Assembly: GCA_018697195.1 (NCBI GenBank) | Contig: CM031864.1 | Coordinates: 16,008,263 to 16,072,262 of the forward strand | Direction: 5' to 3' | Length of the DNA: 64,000 nucleotides | Origin: Certhia americana | Taxonomy: Eukaryota; Chordata; Aves; Passeriformes; Certhiidae | Shown: in pieces, positions 26,711-39,900 of the stretch | Layout of the letters: every line of letters begins with the position of its first letter | Numbering within the stretch: the stretch's first letter is position 1 | The notes under the pieces: model-generated | The model's input: only the letters and a program-made list of their open reading frames with translations | Database searches by the model: none | What the model was told of the DNA's origin: nothing | Position numbers and translations under genes: made by a program

Positions 26711-28259
26711 TTTTAAAAGCACTGTTAAAGGAATAATAAAGTACTTTCTTCCAAATTTAAACCAATCTCAGAACATTAGGCATTATCAATGCATTGAATA
26801 CTATAAGGGAGAAAAATCATCCCACACCTGCCTAATGTAGGACAAATGAAGACACTTGTTATCTCAACTGTCTGCCATGGATCACTGTCAGAGACAAATC
26901 TAAAGTCCTTTCCAAAGTGCAGACAGCTCCATTTCTTTGTTTTGATTGTATTTTTTTCAATTTGCCAAGCAGGCAGGTCAACACAGCAGAATCAGTAACC
27001 AGCTAATAGCAGGTGAATGTTAAACTATCTGCTGTCACTAAGTAATTATATATTCACAATGGAGAAGATGGTTATTTTGCTATGTGGACTATAATTCAGA
27101 CCCTCTCTTGCACTCTTCTGCCTGAGAAACAGTCCAGTCCTCCAAGTGCTGCAGATGCTGATACTTCAGCCCCTCACAGAGACAGTTTCTCACACATGAG
27201 GACTTGCTTAGCTACACCACACAGAAGAACTCAGTGCTTGCACAACTCTACAGACTTGATTTGATATGAAAGCTGCTAGTCACCTTAGGACCTCGAGTTC
27301 AAGAATATAAAAATGAGTGCTACAATATTTTGAAACACACTTTTCACTGTAAATTCCCAAATAATATGCTTTGATATTCATAAGAGAAAAACAGTTGCCA
27401 AAATAGTAATCTTTTCTATAAAATTACTATAGAAATTCCATATGCTTCAGGTTTTGCACAGCAGAATCCAAAATCTGTTCAGTCCACATAGAAGGGACAT
27501 CTGGACCTTTCTTTCACACTCCAGAACCATGCATTTATTAAAAGTAAGTAAGCCTATGGTTTGTAGAACTTTGACTAAAAAATAATCATAATACAAAACA
27601 AGCGAATGCAGATAGAATTGCTTGAGTTTGGAAGAAGGATGAAAAAAATTACTCAAAATATAAACTGTCCTGATCATCTCAAAATGGATAAACTCTGAAA
27701 CCAAAAGTGATATATTCAATATAGCATCTCTAATTAATTCACTGGAATATATAGCAAAGGTAATGAATATTATTAACTCAAATCTACTGAGGTTTTCCCA
27801 GACTGCAACATGCCTCCCTGGGAGAACATGTGAAAGCCTGGCTTTACAGGATACAGAAGGTTAAGACAGGTACATCATAATCAACATACTGGGGCTGGGC
27901 TGTGGGGACTCAGACTTTGAGCAGCTTATGAAATGCAGTTGCAGGAGCAATTTAGAATACATTTCCATGGCAGCTTGCAGTTAGACAAAGTTTGCACTGT
28001 TTAGCACTACAAGTTTAAATAATATCATCAAGTTTCATGACCCAAATGCAGTGACAGTTACCAAGTATTCTATAGAGCCATCATTTTTGTGAACTAGTAA
28101 GAAAGGGCTATAATGAATTTTTGAAAATTAATGAACAGGATCCTTAAATCATTGCTTGACTAGTAGAGCAGAATTCAACTTCTCAGTAAAAGTTTAAACA
28201 AAGTTTAAAGCAGGCCATCCTTAAGGCAAAAAACTAGTCTACTACTATCAGTAAAAGAA

Positions 28260-28290
28260 GGAAGTAAAAATTGGAAGTAAAAATTGGAAG
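28260..28290. repeat. 13-bp tandem repeat, 2.4 copies
   Basis: GGAAGTAAAAATT is repeated exactly twice (28260-28272, 28273-28285) and followed by GGAAG. Perfect copies suggest a recent slippage duplication. Confidence 0.92.
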
Positions 28291-30779
28291 TCCTTTAAGA
28301 ACATCACAATGCCCCTGGAAGATTATCTATGGAAGGCTTACCGATTATTTGCACAGGACCTTGCTACATAACCAGCTACAATGAAAGTCAGATGGCTTAG
28401 CTCCTACCTTAGTCTTTACCCAGATTGATAAAATTAAGTTTTAAACAATTTTGCTGTAAAAACTTCCATAAGAAAGGCATAGGACTTCAGTGTCCTATGG
28501 TGGGATTTCTTACTAACTTACTGTGAGATATTTTTCTAAAGATATTGAGATGTCCTTGGATCAAAAGCTCTATCTATGCATATTGTATAACTGTGTGTTA
28601 ACAGCAATAAAAACCTCTTTGGGTAAAAGAATTTTTCTTGTTTGTGTCCTTAATTGAGAGAACTGCAGGGCTAAGCAATACAAACACCTTCAAAATTTCA
28701 GGAGAGAAAATACAGTTTGCCCCTACAGTGTCATCCAAGTGGTAACAGTAATATACAAAAACACATGTATTTGTAAGTTTAAAATATATAAGTCAATACA
28801 CAAACTGAAGTATTTTCCTTTTTTCAAATGTACAGGAATATAGCTCATTCATAAATAAACTGCTCAAAGATTGCACTGCAGCTCAGATGGCACGCTAGCC
28901 ACCATCTCTGCAAGACAACTGGCCTACTTGGCATCCCCAGTGCTCTGCAAATGGCTCAGATACCTCTAGAAAAATAAAAGAAGCATCTGAGAACATTGGG
29001 GAATAATGAGCAGTGATCTGCTTGTTATGAAATGCATTAATCATATGGCTTGGAGGAGAGGTAACAGATGACTTCATTTAACAACATGGTTACAGTGACT
29101 CACTGCCAGGAATGGAAAGAGGTGACCCAGCTGATCAGCTGACTCTCCACTCTGACATTCCTTACCCTATCAGAGTGCCTTGGCATCTCTCTGCCACCTG
29201 GGGCACATGCCACAGCAGCACCCCAAACACACTGTGCCCACCTTTTCTCCAGTATACAAAGAGCAAAAAGGTCAGTATTTCCTCTCTATCACAATCCTTG
29301 ACCTAAACCATGATAAGACAGAAGACATGAGAAGGTGGTGATGACCAGTCCATTTTAAAGCTCTGATTTGCTTTGTCCATGATGCTCCATATTGCTGACA
29401 CAGGCAAGAGCTGATGAGAGATGGAGAAAACTATATTCCAAAGTAAATGGATCTATCCGCTGGCCTCTCAGGAGGGTTTGGCTATATATCCTGGAATGTC
29501 TAACGTTCAGAAAATTTATCTTGGTAAAGGCTCAGGAAAATGTATGTTTTTATTTTACCCAAAGTAAAAATATCGGTCAATGTGAAATTAAAAAGTGAAA
29601 ATAATACTCCCCCTTGTAAAAAAATTCCAGCCTCCTACACTGACTGTATCTTGTAGACGTCTAAAACAAATAACATGAATTTTATGTGTTTTTTTTCTAC
29701 TAACATTTTATTGGTATTTATAATGTAGTACAGAGAGACTTTTAAGAGGGAAAAAGGCAAGTTACAATAACACACCAAAGCATTTTGAAAAGGCTGTGGT
29801 TGCAGAGGACACAGAGCATTCCTCCTACCTTCCTCTTTCTTTCAAGGTGAGTAACAGAAAAAAGCAGGCAAGCAATGCAAATCCTTTCTGTTGCCACTGA
29901 GGCACACAGTGGCATAGAAATAACACATTTCAGATGATCACCTTTTCACACCTCATATTCTGATTCTAGCAAAAGAACCAGCCCTACAGAACACAGAGGT
30001 AGTATGTGTAGATCATCATTAACACAATGGCAGCAAACAATCACAAAAACTCTGAAACACAGTAGGCTGTGTTCAGCTCAAAAAGTAGTAATATGTAAAA
30101 GGGTGAGTAGACTGTGTGATAGTCCTGTAACGTAACAGAGTTCTGAGCTTGAGCCAAGTGTCAGTAATTACACTGTCTGGAAAGGCAAAGCTTCTAATCA
30201 CGGCTTTAAATCTCTGACCAGGTACCCAAGATACATTTAAGATGTACAAATGCAATTGTTCCTGGCATTTGTTGAATATTGCAGCTTTTATACCTGAGTG
30301 AGTGATTGATGTTAGCCAGTTAATCCTTTAGAATTCCTATAAATTAGCTCGAGACTTCTCTTCAGTAGAGTATTGGGTAGTTTGTTATTTAGATTTTACA
30401 TTTATTGACACCTGACAACCTTTTCAGCCGCCAGTGTCATCTACTACAGTTTTAATCAGGAAAATTTCAGCAAGACCTCCTCCCAGCCTTAAGGATAATG
30501 GTGTTGAAAGCGAAAGTTCTGGTGTCTTATTTCAAATCCAGTGGTTGTCCCTATGATCTCTCAAGGAATATCTGGTCATATGGACTTAGATTAGACGTGT
30601 AGCTAAGTAGCTGACTTTGTAACACTGCATACAGCTTGATGGGCCTACATCAAGCTTGTTTAAAGATTCAGCTGACTATCTAACACCCCAGGCTGGGGTG
30701 TGAGAAGCTCCTGTTATTCCACTGGGTGATTAGACTGAATTCTAAATTATAATTCCATTGTATTTGAGAAATTGTGGCA

Positions 30780-32125
30780 ATCCAGTAAATTTCCCACTGG
30801 ATGAAAAAAGGGAAATGTCACCTTCATTTTCTAAAAAGGAAAATAAGGAAGACTTGGGAAATAAGGAAGACTAGCCCAGGCTAGTCAAGTCTCACCTCTG
30901 TGCCCATCACAAGCAGAGAGAGGATCCTCCAGAAAACTATACGAAGGCACATGGAACATAAGGAGGCTGGTTGATGACAACCAACAAAGCTTCATTAAAG
31001 GCCAATTTACCTGATAAATTTGGTGGCTTTTAACAGGGTTACAGATTTGGTGGATAGGGAAGAGCAACTGATGTCATCTACCTGAACTCATGCAAAGCAT
31101 TTGATACTGCCCCATATGACATCCTTGTCTCTAAACTGGGCTGGCATAGATTTGATGGATGGACTAGATTTGATGGATAGGGAATTGGCTGAGTGGCCAC
31201 ACTCGAAGAGTTGTGCTCTAGAGCTCGATGCCCAAATGGAATGCAGTAAGCAGTAACTGGTGGTGATCCTCAGGGGTCAGTGTTGGGGCTGGCTCTGCTT
31301 TGCAGCTTTGTCAGTGACACGGGCAGCAGGGTCAAGAGCACCCTCATCAGTGACAATGACACCGAGCTGCATGGTGTGCCTGACATGCTGGATGCCACCC
31401 AGAGGGACACTGACAGGCTGGAGAGGTGAGCCCCTGTGAGCCTCGTGAAGTTCAACAAGGCCAAGGGGAAGGTCCTGCTCCTGGCTCAGGGCAATCCCAA
31501 TCACTAACACAGCTGGGCAGAGAATGGACTGAGAACGGTCCTGAGGAGGAGCTGGGGCTTTTGGCTGACAAGATGCTCAGCCTGAGCCAGCAGTGTGCAC
31601 TCACAGCCCAGAAAGCCAACCCTAGCCTGGGCTGCAGCTGAAGCAGCGTGGCCAGCAGGTGGATGGAGGTGACTCTGCCCCTCTGCTCTCATGAGACAGC
31701 AGACAGAGTGCTGTGTCCAGCTCTGGGGCCCCAGCACAAGAGGGATGTGGACCTGTTGGAATGAGTCCAGTTGAGGGTGACAAAGATGATCAGAGGGCTG
31801 GAGCACCTCTCCTGTGAAATGAGGCTGAGAGAATTGGAGTTCATCAGCCTGGAGAAGAGAAGGCTTTGGGGAGAGCTTAGAGCCCCTTCCAGTACCTAAA
31901 GGGAAGCTGAAGAGAGACTGGAGAGGGACTTTTCACAAAGACAAATAGTGATAGAAACAAGGGGGAATGGCTTTAAACTGAAAGAAGTTAGGTTTAGATT
32001 GAATATTGGGGAAATTCTTTACTGGTAGTATGGTGATGAACAGGAACCAGCTGTCTGGAGCAGTTATGGATGCCCCATTCCTGGAAGTGTTAAAGGCCAG
32101 GTTGGATGGGGCTTTGAGCAACCTG
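30780..32125 (+). pseudogene. Degenerate CR1 ORF2 (reverse transcriptase) remnant
   Basis: The CR1 second open reading frame encodes endonuclease and reverse transcriptase; only the RT part and C-terminal region remain. One readable segment, [19 protein letters not shown] (from 31070), is RT motif A, in which the catalytic Asp after Tyr-Leu is Asn (codon 31085-31087). In the motif that is normally F/Y-A-D-D, the aligned residues read S-D-N-D (31349-31360), so the first catalytic Asp there is also Asn. A further segment, LSLSQQCALTAQKANPSLGC, appears in a + frame and ends in a stop just before 31642. Readable pieces lie in different frames separated by indels and stops. The copy cannot encode a working enzyme. 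Confidence 0.85.
30841..30876. repeat. 18-bp-period tandem duplication inside the CR1 copy
   Basis: AAATAAGGAAGACT occurs at 30841-30854 and again at 30859-30872. The usual CR1 sequence has one such GGAAGAC segment here, so this is a copy-specific duplication, probably slippage after or during insertion. Confidence 0.85.
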
Positions 32126-32224
32126 GAGTAGTGGGAGGTGTCCCTGCCCTTGGCAGTGGCATTGGAACTAGATGATCTTTAGGGTCCTTTCTAAGCCAAA
32201 CCAGTCTATGATTCTGGGATATAC

Positions 32225-35200
32225 AATGAACAATTGTTTTCCCTCCAGTAGAAGGCATTATAACCATTGCTTAGCTCAAGTTGTTTCAGTAAATACAGGG
32301 TACTGAAGCAAGTTTAAATTGAATTAGTTATATTAATGCCCACAGCTCTCAATCAAGCATGCTTACACCATAATGCCCTTAAAAGTTTTATGTTTGTATA
32401 TTAAGCCAGAAGTTTTTTCCCAGATCTGCTTTTTTAGAATCATAGTCAAAATAAAGACAAGAAGGTAATAAAAGCCTGGAATCCAATAATAATATGTTAA
32501 TTCCAATACCACAGAATGGTAAAATTCCTTCACATTTCAGCAAACAATCTTTCTTACTTTCTTAGGCTATGATGACTAAGGCAGTCTCTGAGGGGGTGGA
32601 AAGGCACGTAGAAATGTTCTGGGTTGCAGCTTGTTAACCATCATTCCAATGGAAGCAGCCTACTGCCTCTAATGAGCTCACTGTTTTAAAACAAAGATAT
32701 TGCACCAACTGTAGAGCTCACTGGTGCCACTAATTAGTGAAAATATAAGCTTGGTTATTGTACCTTCTAAGGTAAAACTGTCATTTGAGAGCATCAAAGC
32801 CCCTCTCATCGTTGCTGAAAGCACACTTCATTGTACCATCTCTGAGAAAAATTATCCAGAGGATGAAAAAATAAAAATATATAGTATATTAAAAATAATG
32901 CTATGACGGCTGCTATCCAGATGCAGTTGTTAGCTGTTACTCTTCTATAAAGGGTCTTTTCCAACAAATTATTCTATTTCTGATAAATAACTCTATGATT
33001 CAATTTTCTTAAGCATGAAAGCTTGTAAATGTGTAACTTTTATATTGGACTGCCTGTCTGCAAGGCATAATGTTTGATTTAGTGCATTAGTTTAACATTA
33101 GCTACTAGGACAAAGAAAAAGATGGGAGATTCTGATACAGTGTCAGACACATCAACACCACCTTTCTCATGCAACAGTGAAAGTCAGTCAGACTAAGAAA
33201 GAGGCTGTTACTGGAACCAGTAGGAACATGATGATTATGCTACATCACTGCACAATTTGGTGAGGCACACAGAAAATGGGGAAGTCCTTGGGAAAGCAGC
33301 TCAAGAGTTTAGGACAGAAAGCACCTTGGGATCAGAACTTGGATAACAGTGAAGAAACAGAAGAAACACTGAAATACTTCTAGGTACAAGCCCAGAAAGC
33401 AAAACAACTAGGGCAAAAATAAGTGGCAGGCTCTGTCAGAGCCAGGCTTATCCCAAAACTATAGAGAATGAGAAGATGAATTAGAAACACATTGGGTTCT
33501 GCTCATATGACAAACTGAAACATCCACAAGAAAAACACATGTGGGCTTTGTTTGTGGCTCGTTTAGCTCCTAAGGGTGCAAGAGAAGCAGTCCTGATTGA
33601 GAACCTCTAACTGACCATGAAATACTTAGTTCTGTCCCCAAGGAAGAAGCAGAAATCACAACATTAAAAAGCACTTTCCCTCTTTTTGGCTGGAGCTAAT
33701 AATTTACCCCCTGGTACTCACGTATATCCTTCCTTTATTTTCTGACCAGCCAGGTCGCCCCATCTAGGAAGTGAAATAGAGGAAAAATCCTAGAAAACTT
33801 GGCCTTCTGTACAGAAAATACACAGTATTTACTTAGGAACTTGCTTTCTGTAAGTAACCCATGCCCCCAAAAGAGATAACTTTTACATCATAGTTTTGCA
33901 CATGGTAATTGACATTTGCTCGCATCTTTAAGAAGACCTGGTTTAAACCAAACCATATCTAAACCATCTCAAACTGCTGGAAACTACAGTTCATTGGGAA
34001 TTCTCTAGTGACATTTGCTTGTCAAAAATTCTGGTTCATCAAAATATATAAATTGTCCCCAGAATATTTAGACAACACCTGGTGACATCCTGTTTGTTAG
34101 GCAGGTCTTAGCATGTCTGGCTTTTTGCCAGCCTGTCTGCTGAGCTGTTGGGAAGCCCAGTTTCCCAGACTGCTGTATGTCCTTCCACTGAAGTTCTCAG
34201 TACTTATATGGAAGCCTTGACAACCTCAGTAAAACCAGAACTAGTGGGATCAAGGATCCATGCCTCATGCCTGAAAATGGCTTGCATTGTAACTTGTAGG
34301 TATCTGCAGGATGAGATCTGTCATCATACCAAATGCCAAAGCTTTCAGATTGCTACTTTTGAAATCTGTTCAGGCTGCCCGTCTTCAATACTGCTGCCAA
34401 ATCTGGGAACCAAGTGGACTAGAAATCTTGTGTCCTCACTCTCAGGACAGATAGTAGAGTGGACTGTGTATTGGAAGTACTAGAACCAACAAATTCCTTC
34501 CAATTTGATTTTCTCTGCAAACCACAGCACTGAAACTGACCAAAATTATGTCAGACACCATCAGTCAGTCTAGCATTCCCTGCAGCACAGTTAATTTCAG
34601 ATATATCGTGTTTCCTGTGGTTTTGGCTTTTGTCAAAAACTGGGGGTAGTTCTCCCCTTTTCCTTCCTCCAACCTCAAAGAAAACATTAAACTCTGTAGA
34701 AGAATGATTTTTTTTCCCAGTGAGCTCTACCTGCAGAAGCGACATATTTGGCTATTTCATGACAGTATCCAGAGATCTCTGTAATGCAGACATTGGTATT
34801 TCCAGGTCTGTTTTCTACAGCTCTTCTCTATTAGGAAGAGATTTATTTTCCTTTCACCAGGCAGAGTAGTATGCACCTTGCCCTGCAGAGGCATTTTTAA
34901 GTTTCGAAATACCCCCTTCTATTCCCAGCATTTTCTATGAGATTGCTTCAGTCAGTGCTTAACAAAGTAACCTGCGCTGTATCAAAGGGTTTGTGCAGAA
35001 GCCCCAGGAAATCATAATTTTTCAAAACCTTTATGCTAAGTCTCTCAACTCATGCTACAGCAGCTAATACACTATGAACAACACTCATCCTATTAAACCT
35101 TTGGGTTCTTGTGTCTAAAAATTAATTCCTTCAGGGTTTGTTTGTTTCTAGATACCACATGCTCAGTCCAGGATACATACATTTCATCAAGAATATGAAA

Positions 35201-36820
35201 AAAACCCAAAAGTATCTTTGAAAAGTATAACTGAAAGACTGCCAGAGAGCTCACAGAATGTCAAAATTGTGTGCAATATGCCCAGACTTGTTTTTCTTTC
35301 CATTTAACAGAGCATTAGGCATAATTTAGAGCCTGATTCAGTACAAAACACACTGTCAGTTACTCTACAGCAAAAGCTTGCACAAGTATTCTGTAACATC
35401 GAGCCTGAGCGAATTCTTTGCTAAATCATGCCCTCAAGATTCCCAGTATGCATACGTAAGCATGGCTGGAAATGGGGAAAGAAAAGGGGACAGACTTCTT
35501 ACCACTGATACGTGTAACCAGAAGGTCACAGTGGAGGGTGGGAGGAAGCACTGTTCTGCTCCATTTGGGCAGAAGAATTTTGTGTTTGTTCAGAAGCATA
35601 AGGAACTTTGAAACACCATATAAGGGCTGAGACTCAGGCCCTGCTGGAAAAACCTGCCGGAGCTGAGCTCTGTGCATAATTCATATGAACATTAATGAGA
35701 GCTAAATGCATGCACTGAAAGAAGAATAGACCCCTTAGTGATTTGTCAAGATAAAATTCAAAATAACTTTGAATGCTCAGAGGTAAATATTAGGTTTAGG
35801 AATTAAAAACAGCAGAAGTAGTGGAACAATTGCCTATAATGAGATCCAGGAACAATCTACCCACTGTACCAGGTTTTCATTAGAGTTATGGCCTGCAGCC
35901 ATACCACCTTGGGCTGTGATCTTAAAAGCTAAGACCGGTTGGGCTGCTTAGCATTTGGAAGAGAGACCTCCAAGAAAGCTTACCACTGCAGGAACAGCTG
36001 AGTGATGCAATAGACAATGTTTTTCCTTCTGATTCAGTATTGGATTCAGGTGTTAGGAGATCTGAAGGTCTTTTGTGTGAGATTTAAATCTGAGGATCTG
36101 ATGATCTGTGATCAGTAAAGCATGCCTGTTATTTCCCATGAGTGTGCAATGTCACTTTGAAAAGGCTACTACATTTCACTGTAGAGGTGGTTGCATGTCA
36201 GTAATAGATAAGAGCTGCCAATATAATGTAATGATCAACTTCACAGTGAAGTTGAAAAGCTAAATTTGCCAATATGGGGTAAGTAGTTTAAGTCCCAAAA
36301 GCTCCAGAGATGTGCTAAGAAGTGTTTGCTGTATTTTTAAAACGGTTTGTATATACCCTAAAAACATTGTTCCATCTCAGGGCTTTGCAAAGGGAGGGCA
36401 CTTTTAACCCTGGGTTTACCATTGATGTTACCACATTTGTAATTATGAATTATGTGCCTGCATGCACAGCTGAGCTGCCTCTGGAGCAGCACCTGAACCA
36501 TCGGTGCCCACAAAAACGGGTTTAGGAGCAGCTCAATTGTCCAGCTGACTGGAAGAAGAGCAGACCTGTCCTGTCCCTGCTCTTAAATCCCTCAGGTGTT
36601 AGCCCTGCAAGAAATTAGGTGTATTGAGTTGCAGACATTAAATAGTTTCCTATATCTGAATCAATGGGAGTACTAACAGTGCAAAAAGTTAAAAGTGCAT
36701 CTGTGTCCAAAAAAAGAAGGCATAAATGAGCAGTACAGCTACATAACTTCTAACTGATGTTCTTGACCTACTGACCTCCCTGGTTGTCATACAGAACACC
36801 GCACTAACATTGTTTTGTTT
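32225..36820. other. Non-coding sequence, no gene seen
   Basis: The longest frame (34148-34483, +, 111 codons) has no recognised domain and no splice context. A GAGCCTGATTCAG word at 35330-35342 recalls the ancient repeat relics elsewhere but is too short to call. A 21-nt hairpin at 36235-36255 is listed separately. Confidence 0.55.
36235..36255. repeat. Hairpin with arms TCAACTTCA/TGAAGTTGA, spacer CAG
   Basis: Perfect 9-bp inverted repeat with a 3-nt spacer. The two central spacer edges (C and G) could also pair, leaving a 1-nt loop. Its arms are identical to those at 56613-56633. Confidence 0.9.
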
Positions 36821-36825
36821 GTCCA

Positions 36826-36995
36826 TGTAGGACATGATCCTGCATACTTTTGAGAGCCCTTGAGTCTGAAGTGCTCAAAGGGCTGACTTCATCAGGTATT
36901 CACTGAAATACATCAATTGGGGTTCATTGAATTCAATGATTGAGAGCATTTGGCATCCCTTAGGAGGCAATTAGCACCTTCCAGAAAATGGGCCT
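36826..36995. repeat. Relic of ancient palindromic repeat, with 16-bp palindrome
   Basis: ATGATCCTGCATACTTTTGA (36833-36852) and, further on, ATTCAATGATTGAGAGCATT, GGCATCCCTTAGGAGG and CAGAAAATGGGCC recall old sauropsid repeats with TGATCCTGCA ends, an ATTGACTTCAATG core and a (C)AGGxxxGGGCC end. The core here holds the perfect palindrome TCATTGAATTCAATGA (36924-36939), and AGCCCTTGAG ... CTCAAAGGGCT forms a near-perfect inverted repeat at 36857-36886. Family name unverified. Confidence 0.35.
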
Positions 36996-39900
36996 TAGAC
37001 AATCAGATCTAGGAAGTTCAGACAGGTTTTCCTTTGGGTTTTGGGGCAGTTACTATTTGTATATAATAAACGCCTGCTTTAATTTTTTGCTTCAATTTTA
37101 AAATGCAATTTTGAACAGAGCTTGAGCTGTCTATTAACATTTGGTATCATGCTAGAACTGGACACAGCAACTGTCACACTCTGACACTTCTGAGTAACCT
37201 ACTGGTGAGTTGCCAGAACTCAGCTGCTTAACTGATTTAGTATGGAATTTTGTCATAAGATGACCCAAACCAAACATCTCTCCCCTTCAGTGTGATGCTT
37301 TTATTTGCATTATGTATCTGAATAAAATGGTCTGTTTGAGATATCCATACAATTTACAGTAGTTGCTCATGTCTGACTTGTTGCAGAGAAGAAAGCCATG
37401 AGTTTGTTGGCTTTTAGACTCCAGGCTATGTCATGATTGTGCTTGCAGGCAGGCAGTATTTGCTTAGTTTTCCAGCATTACCATTGACTTAATGGGAACA
37501 AGCAGGGTCACACAATCCAGCTGGTGGTACATGTTTGAGGAGGGAAAGTGTCAGCACACACTACCCGCTGTCTTATGTCAAAAGCTCTTCCAACTCACTG
37601 TACAAAAGGTTGGAAGCTGGAGCTGTAAGAAAAGTCCTGCCTTAATTTTTATATTTTTCTTTACACTATATAAACTTAGCCCTAGGATTTCACTCCTCTT
37701 GCCACAGACATTCCTCTTCAATGAATATGCCTGATATCTGTGTCTCTTATCATAATGCTGAGAAAATATTGTGTCTGTTCAGCACAATGCAGGCTTTACT
37801 GCACAAAATGCTGGTTAGGCTCCTGTGAACTGACCAACTGCATTTGAAATCAGTTTCGGGAACATCCTGGTTATCTGCTTAAGTGTAAAAACCTCAGATT
37901 TTCTACAGACAAAATGGTGGGCGGGGAAGAGACATTAACAATTACTAATAACCATTTTAACCACTGACAAGGGAAGCACCTCTCATATATGGAAATGCAA
38001 CCACTTTTTCTCCGAAAGTGCCCTGTATTTGCCATAGCTCCAACTTTGTTTGGACTTTCTTTCTTCCTTCCTTGACACTGGAGTCATAGAAGCTATTAAA
38101 TCAAATCAAACAGGTTATGGATTGGTCCCTTAAAGAAAGATAACTTTGCAGGAAAATGAAGCATTGTAGTTAGCACACTCTTAACAACAAAGTACATCAT
38201 ACTCATAAGTAACGAATGCTTTAACACTTGCACACCACTCCTCCTTTGCTTTGCTGCCTTTTGGTTTGTAACTACAATTACTACTAATAGCAGCTTTTAA
38301 CACAAAAAAATTAAGTACAAGTCCAGTGCTCAATATAGTCAGAAGAACTGAAGGAAGCATGTTACCCTTTAGTTTCCAAATGCTGTTCTAATCCTGCCTA
38401 AAATCCTAGCAGCTTCTACAGCACTGCACAGGAATCCTTCTGCTTCAGAAATACATCTTATTTATCTATGCAATAGGCAGCTCAAGGCAATAGAAAAATC
38501 CACATTAGAAAGAAGTAGAGTGTAATGCTTTTATAGCATCCTATATCAGCCTTCACACCAGAAAGATGTAAACCACCAAATGTCAAAAGAGCGTATTATC
38601 CAGGATAAACTGAGCACTGCTGCCACTGTCAACTGCTTTAAGAGATGTGCACTTGAAGCACTGACAGCAATAAGTGAAACTCCTGTTTACACTTTTTTAA
38701 AATAAATGCATATCCACTTTTTTTTTTCCCTGAATGCTGTAAAGTTCTACCAAGAGGTTACTCAAGACAACTGCAAATAAAGTACATGTACATAAATAAC
38801 TTTGTCTGACTTTTTGTTTAATGTCCAAGATGATAGGAACAGATTGTATCATGAACTACTTTCCCTTTGGCTAATTAAATAGCCGTCTCCACTTACCATA
38901 AAGCATATTCTTATTAAAACAAGTATCTATATTCACTCTGTTGGATAAATTGCATCCAAGTAAGTGCCATAAAGCCCATTACATTCCTGCTTTAGAAATG
39001 GATCAGATCCAAACAGACAATCAAAGGATTTCACTGGGATTATTTTAGATTAGAAAAACTATGGTAGACATGAAGCACTGACAAGATCATAAAGACATAA
39101 AGGATAAATTAGCAGTTGCATACCAAAGTACTCCAGCAGTTTCTAGCATATTCAAAAAGGTAAAAAAAAGAAAAAGAAAAAACCTTATTGTACTAATCTA
39201 AACATAAATGGAAGTCTGTTTATACAGAAATCAAATGTCATGACTAAATGTTATCTCCCATACAAATCAAATAGCTATTTCAAAGCTTAAAACTCAAAAA
39301 TATAAAAGAAATAACCAAGTTCACTAACTAGCTGAGTAGGAACTTATTTCTTTCCACAAGTTCCTTTTTAAATTGAATTGAAAAGACCATGTTATGATCG
39401 ACCATATTAATGAGTCATTATTGCATAACTGTATTTTTATTGCAGATATATTACCTGCTAAATGATGCTGTTTTTCCAGAAAAAGTTCACAGTACAGATT
39501 CTATGGGAATGTTTCCTGCTGACAGTTCCTAAATCTTTCAGAAGCTGTCAGCAACCTCAGAAATCAAGTCTGCAGTACCCTAGCAAGCAGAAGCATATGC
39601 ACAGGCTTTCTATTTTTAAGCTGCAATCCAAACCATTAAAGAAACATCTTAAACATAAAAGATTATTGCAAATAAGATGATCGTATCTCACTTGTTAATC
39701 TAAAGGGCACTGTCAATTACATGTAATCTAAACTACAATTTCTATAAATATAATTTGACATTTAAAATATACTTTTTTTTTCTCCACAAACTTCTACCCA
39801 AACTGATTATCCTCAGACCCACATTAACAAATTCTCAAAACCAAAATAAGTAACATAAGTAAAATAAACATTTGCACAGAGAACACTGATCCATGGGGAA

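Larger units (their letters stand above)
26645..30755. other. AT-rich non-coding sequence, no gene seen
   Basis: Only short open frames (up to 90 codons) without recognisable motifs. It contains an 18-bp perfect palindrome (26693-26710) just upstream of this interval's main body and a 13-bp tandem repeat (28260-28290). I recognise no repeat family in the rest. Confidence 0.55.
30757..32220 (+). mobile_element. CR1 non-LTR retrotransposon (LINE), 5'-truncated, avian type
   Basis: The copy begins in the region that in CR1 precedes the reverse-transcriptase core (words such as GAAAAAAGGGAAATGTCACC near 30802) and runs to the CR1 3' end. Diagnostic segments are the RT motif-A region (31070-31137), CAGAAAGCCAACC (31609-31621), CAGCTCTGGGGCCCCAGCAC (31718-31737), GATCAGAGGGCTGGAGCACC (31788-31807), CAGCCTGGAGAAGAGAAGGC (31845-31864) and GGAACTAGATGATCTTTAGG (32164-32183). 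It ends TCTATGATTCTGGGAT, a decayed (ATTCTATG)n tail typical of CR1 in place of poly(A). Truncation at the 5' side with an intact 3' end is the normal outcome of target-primed reverse transcription. It is more GC-rich than its flanks. It is the only clear recent repeat in the window. Confidence 0.93.
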
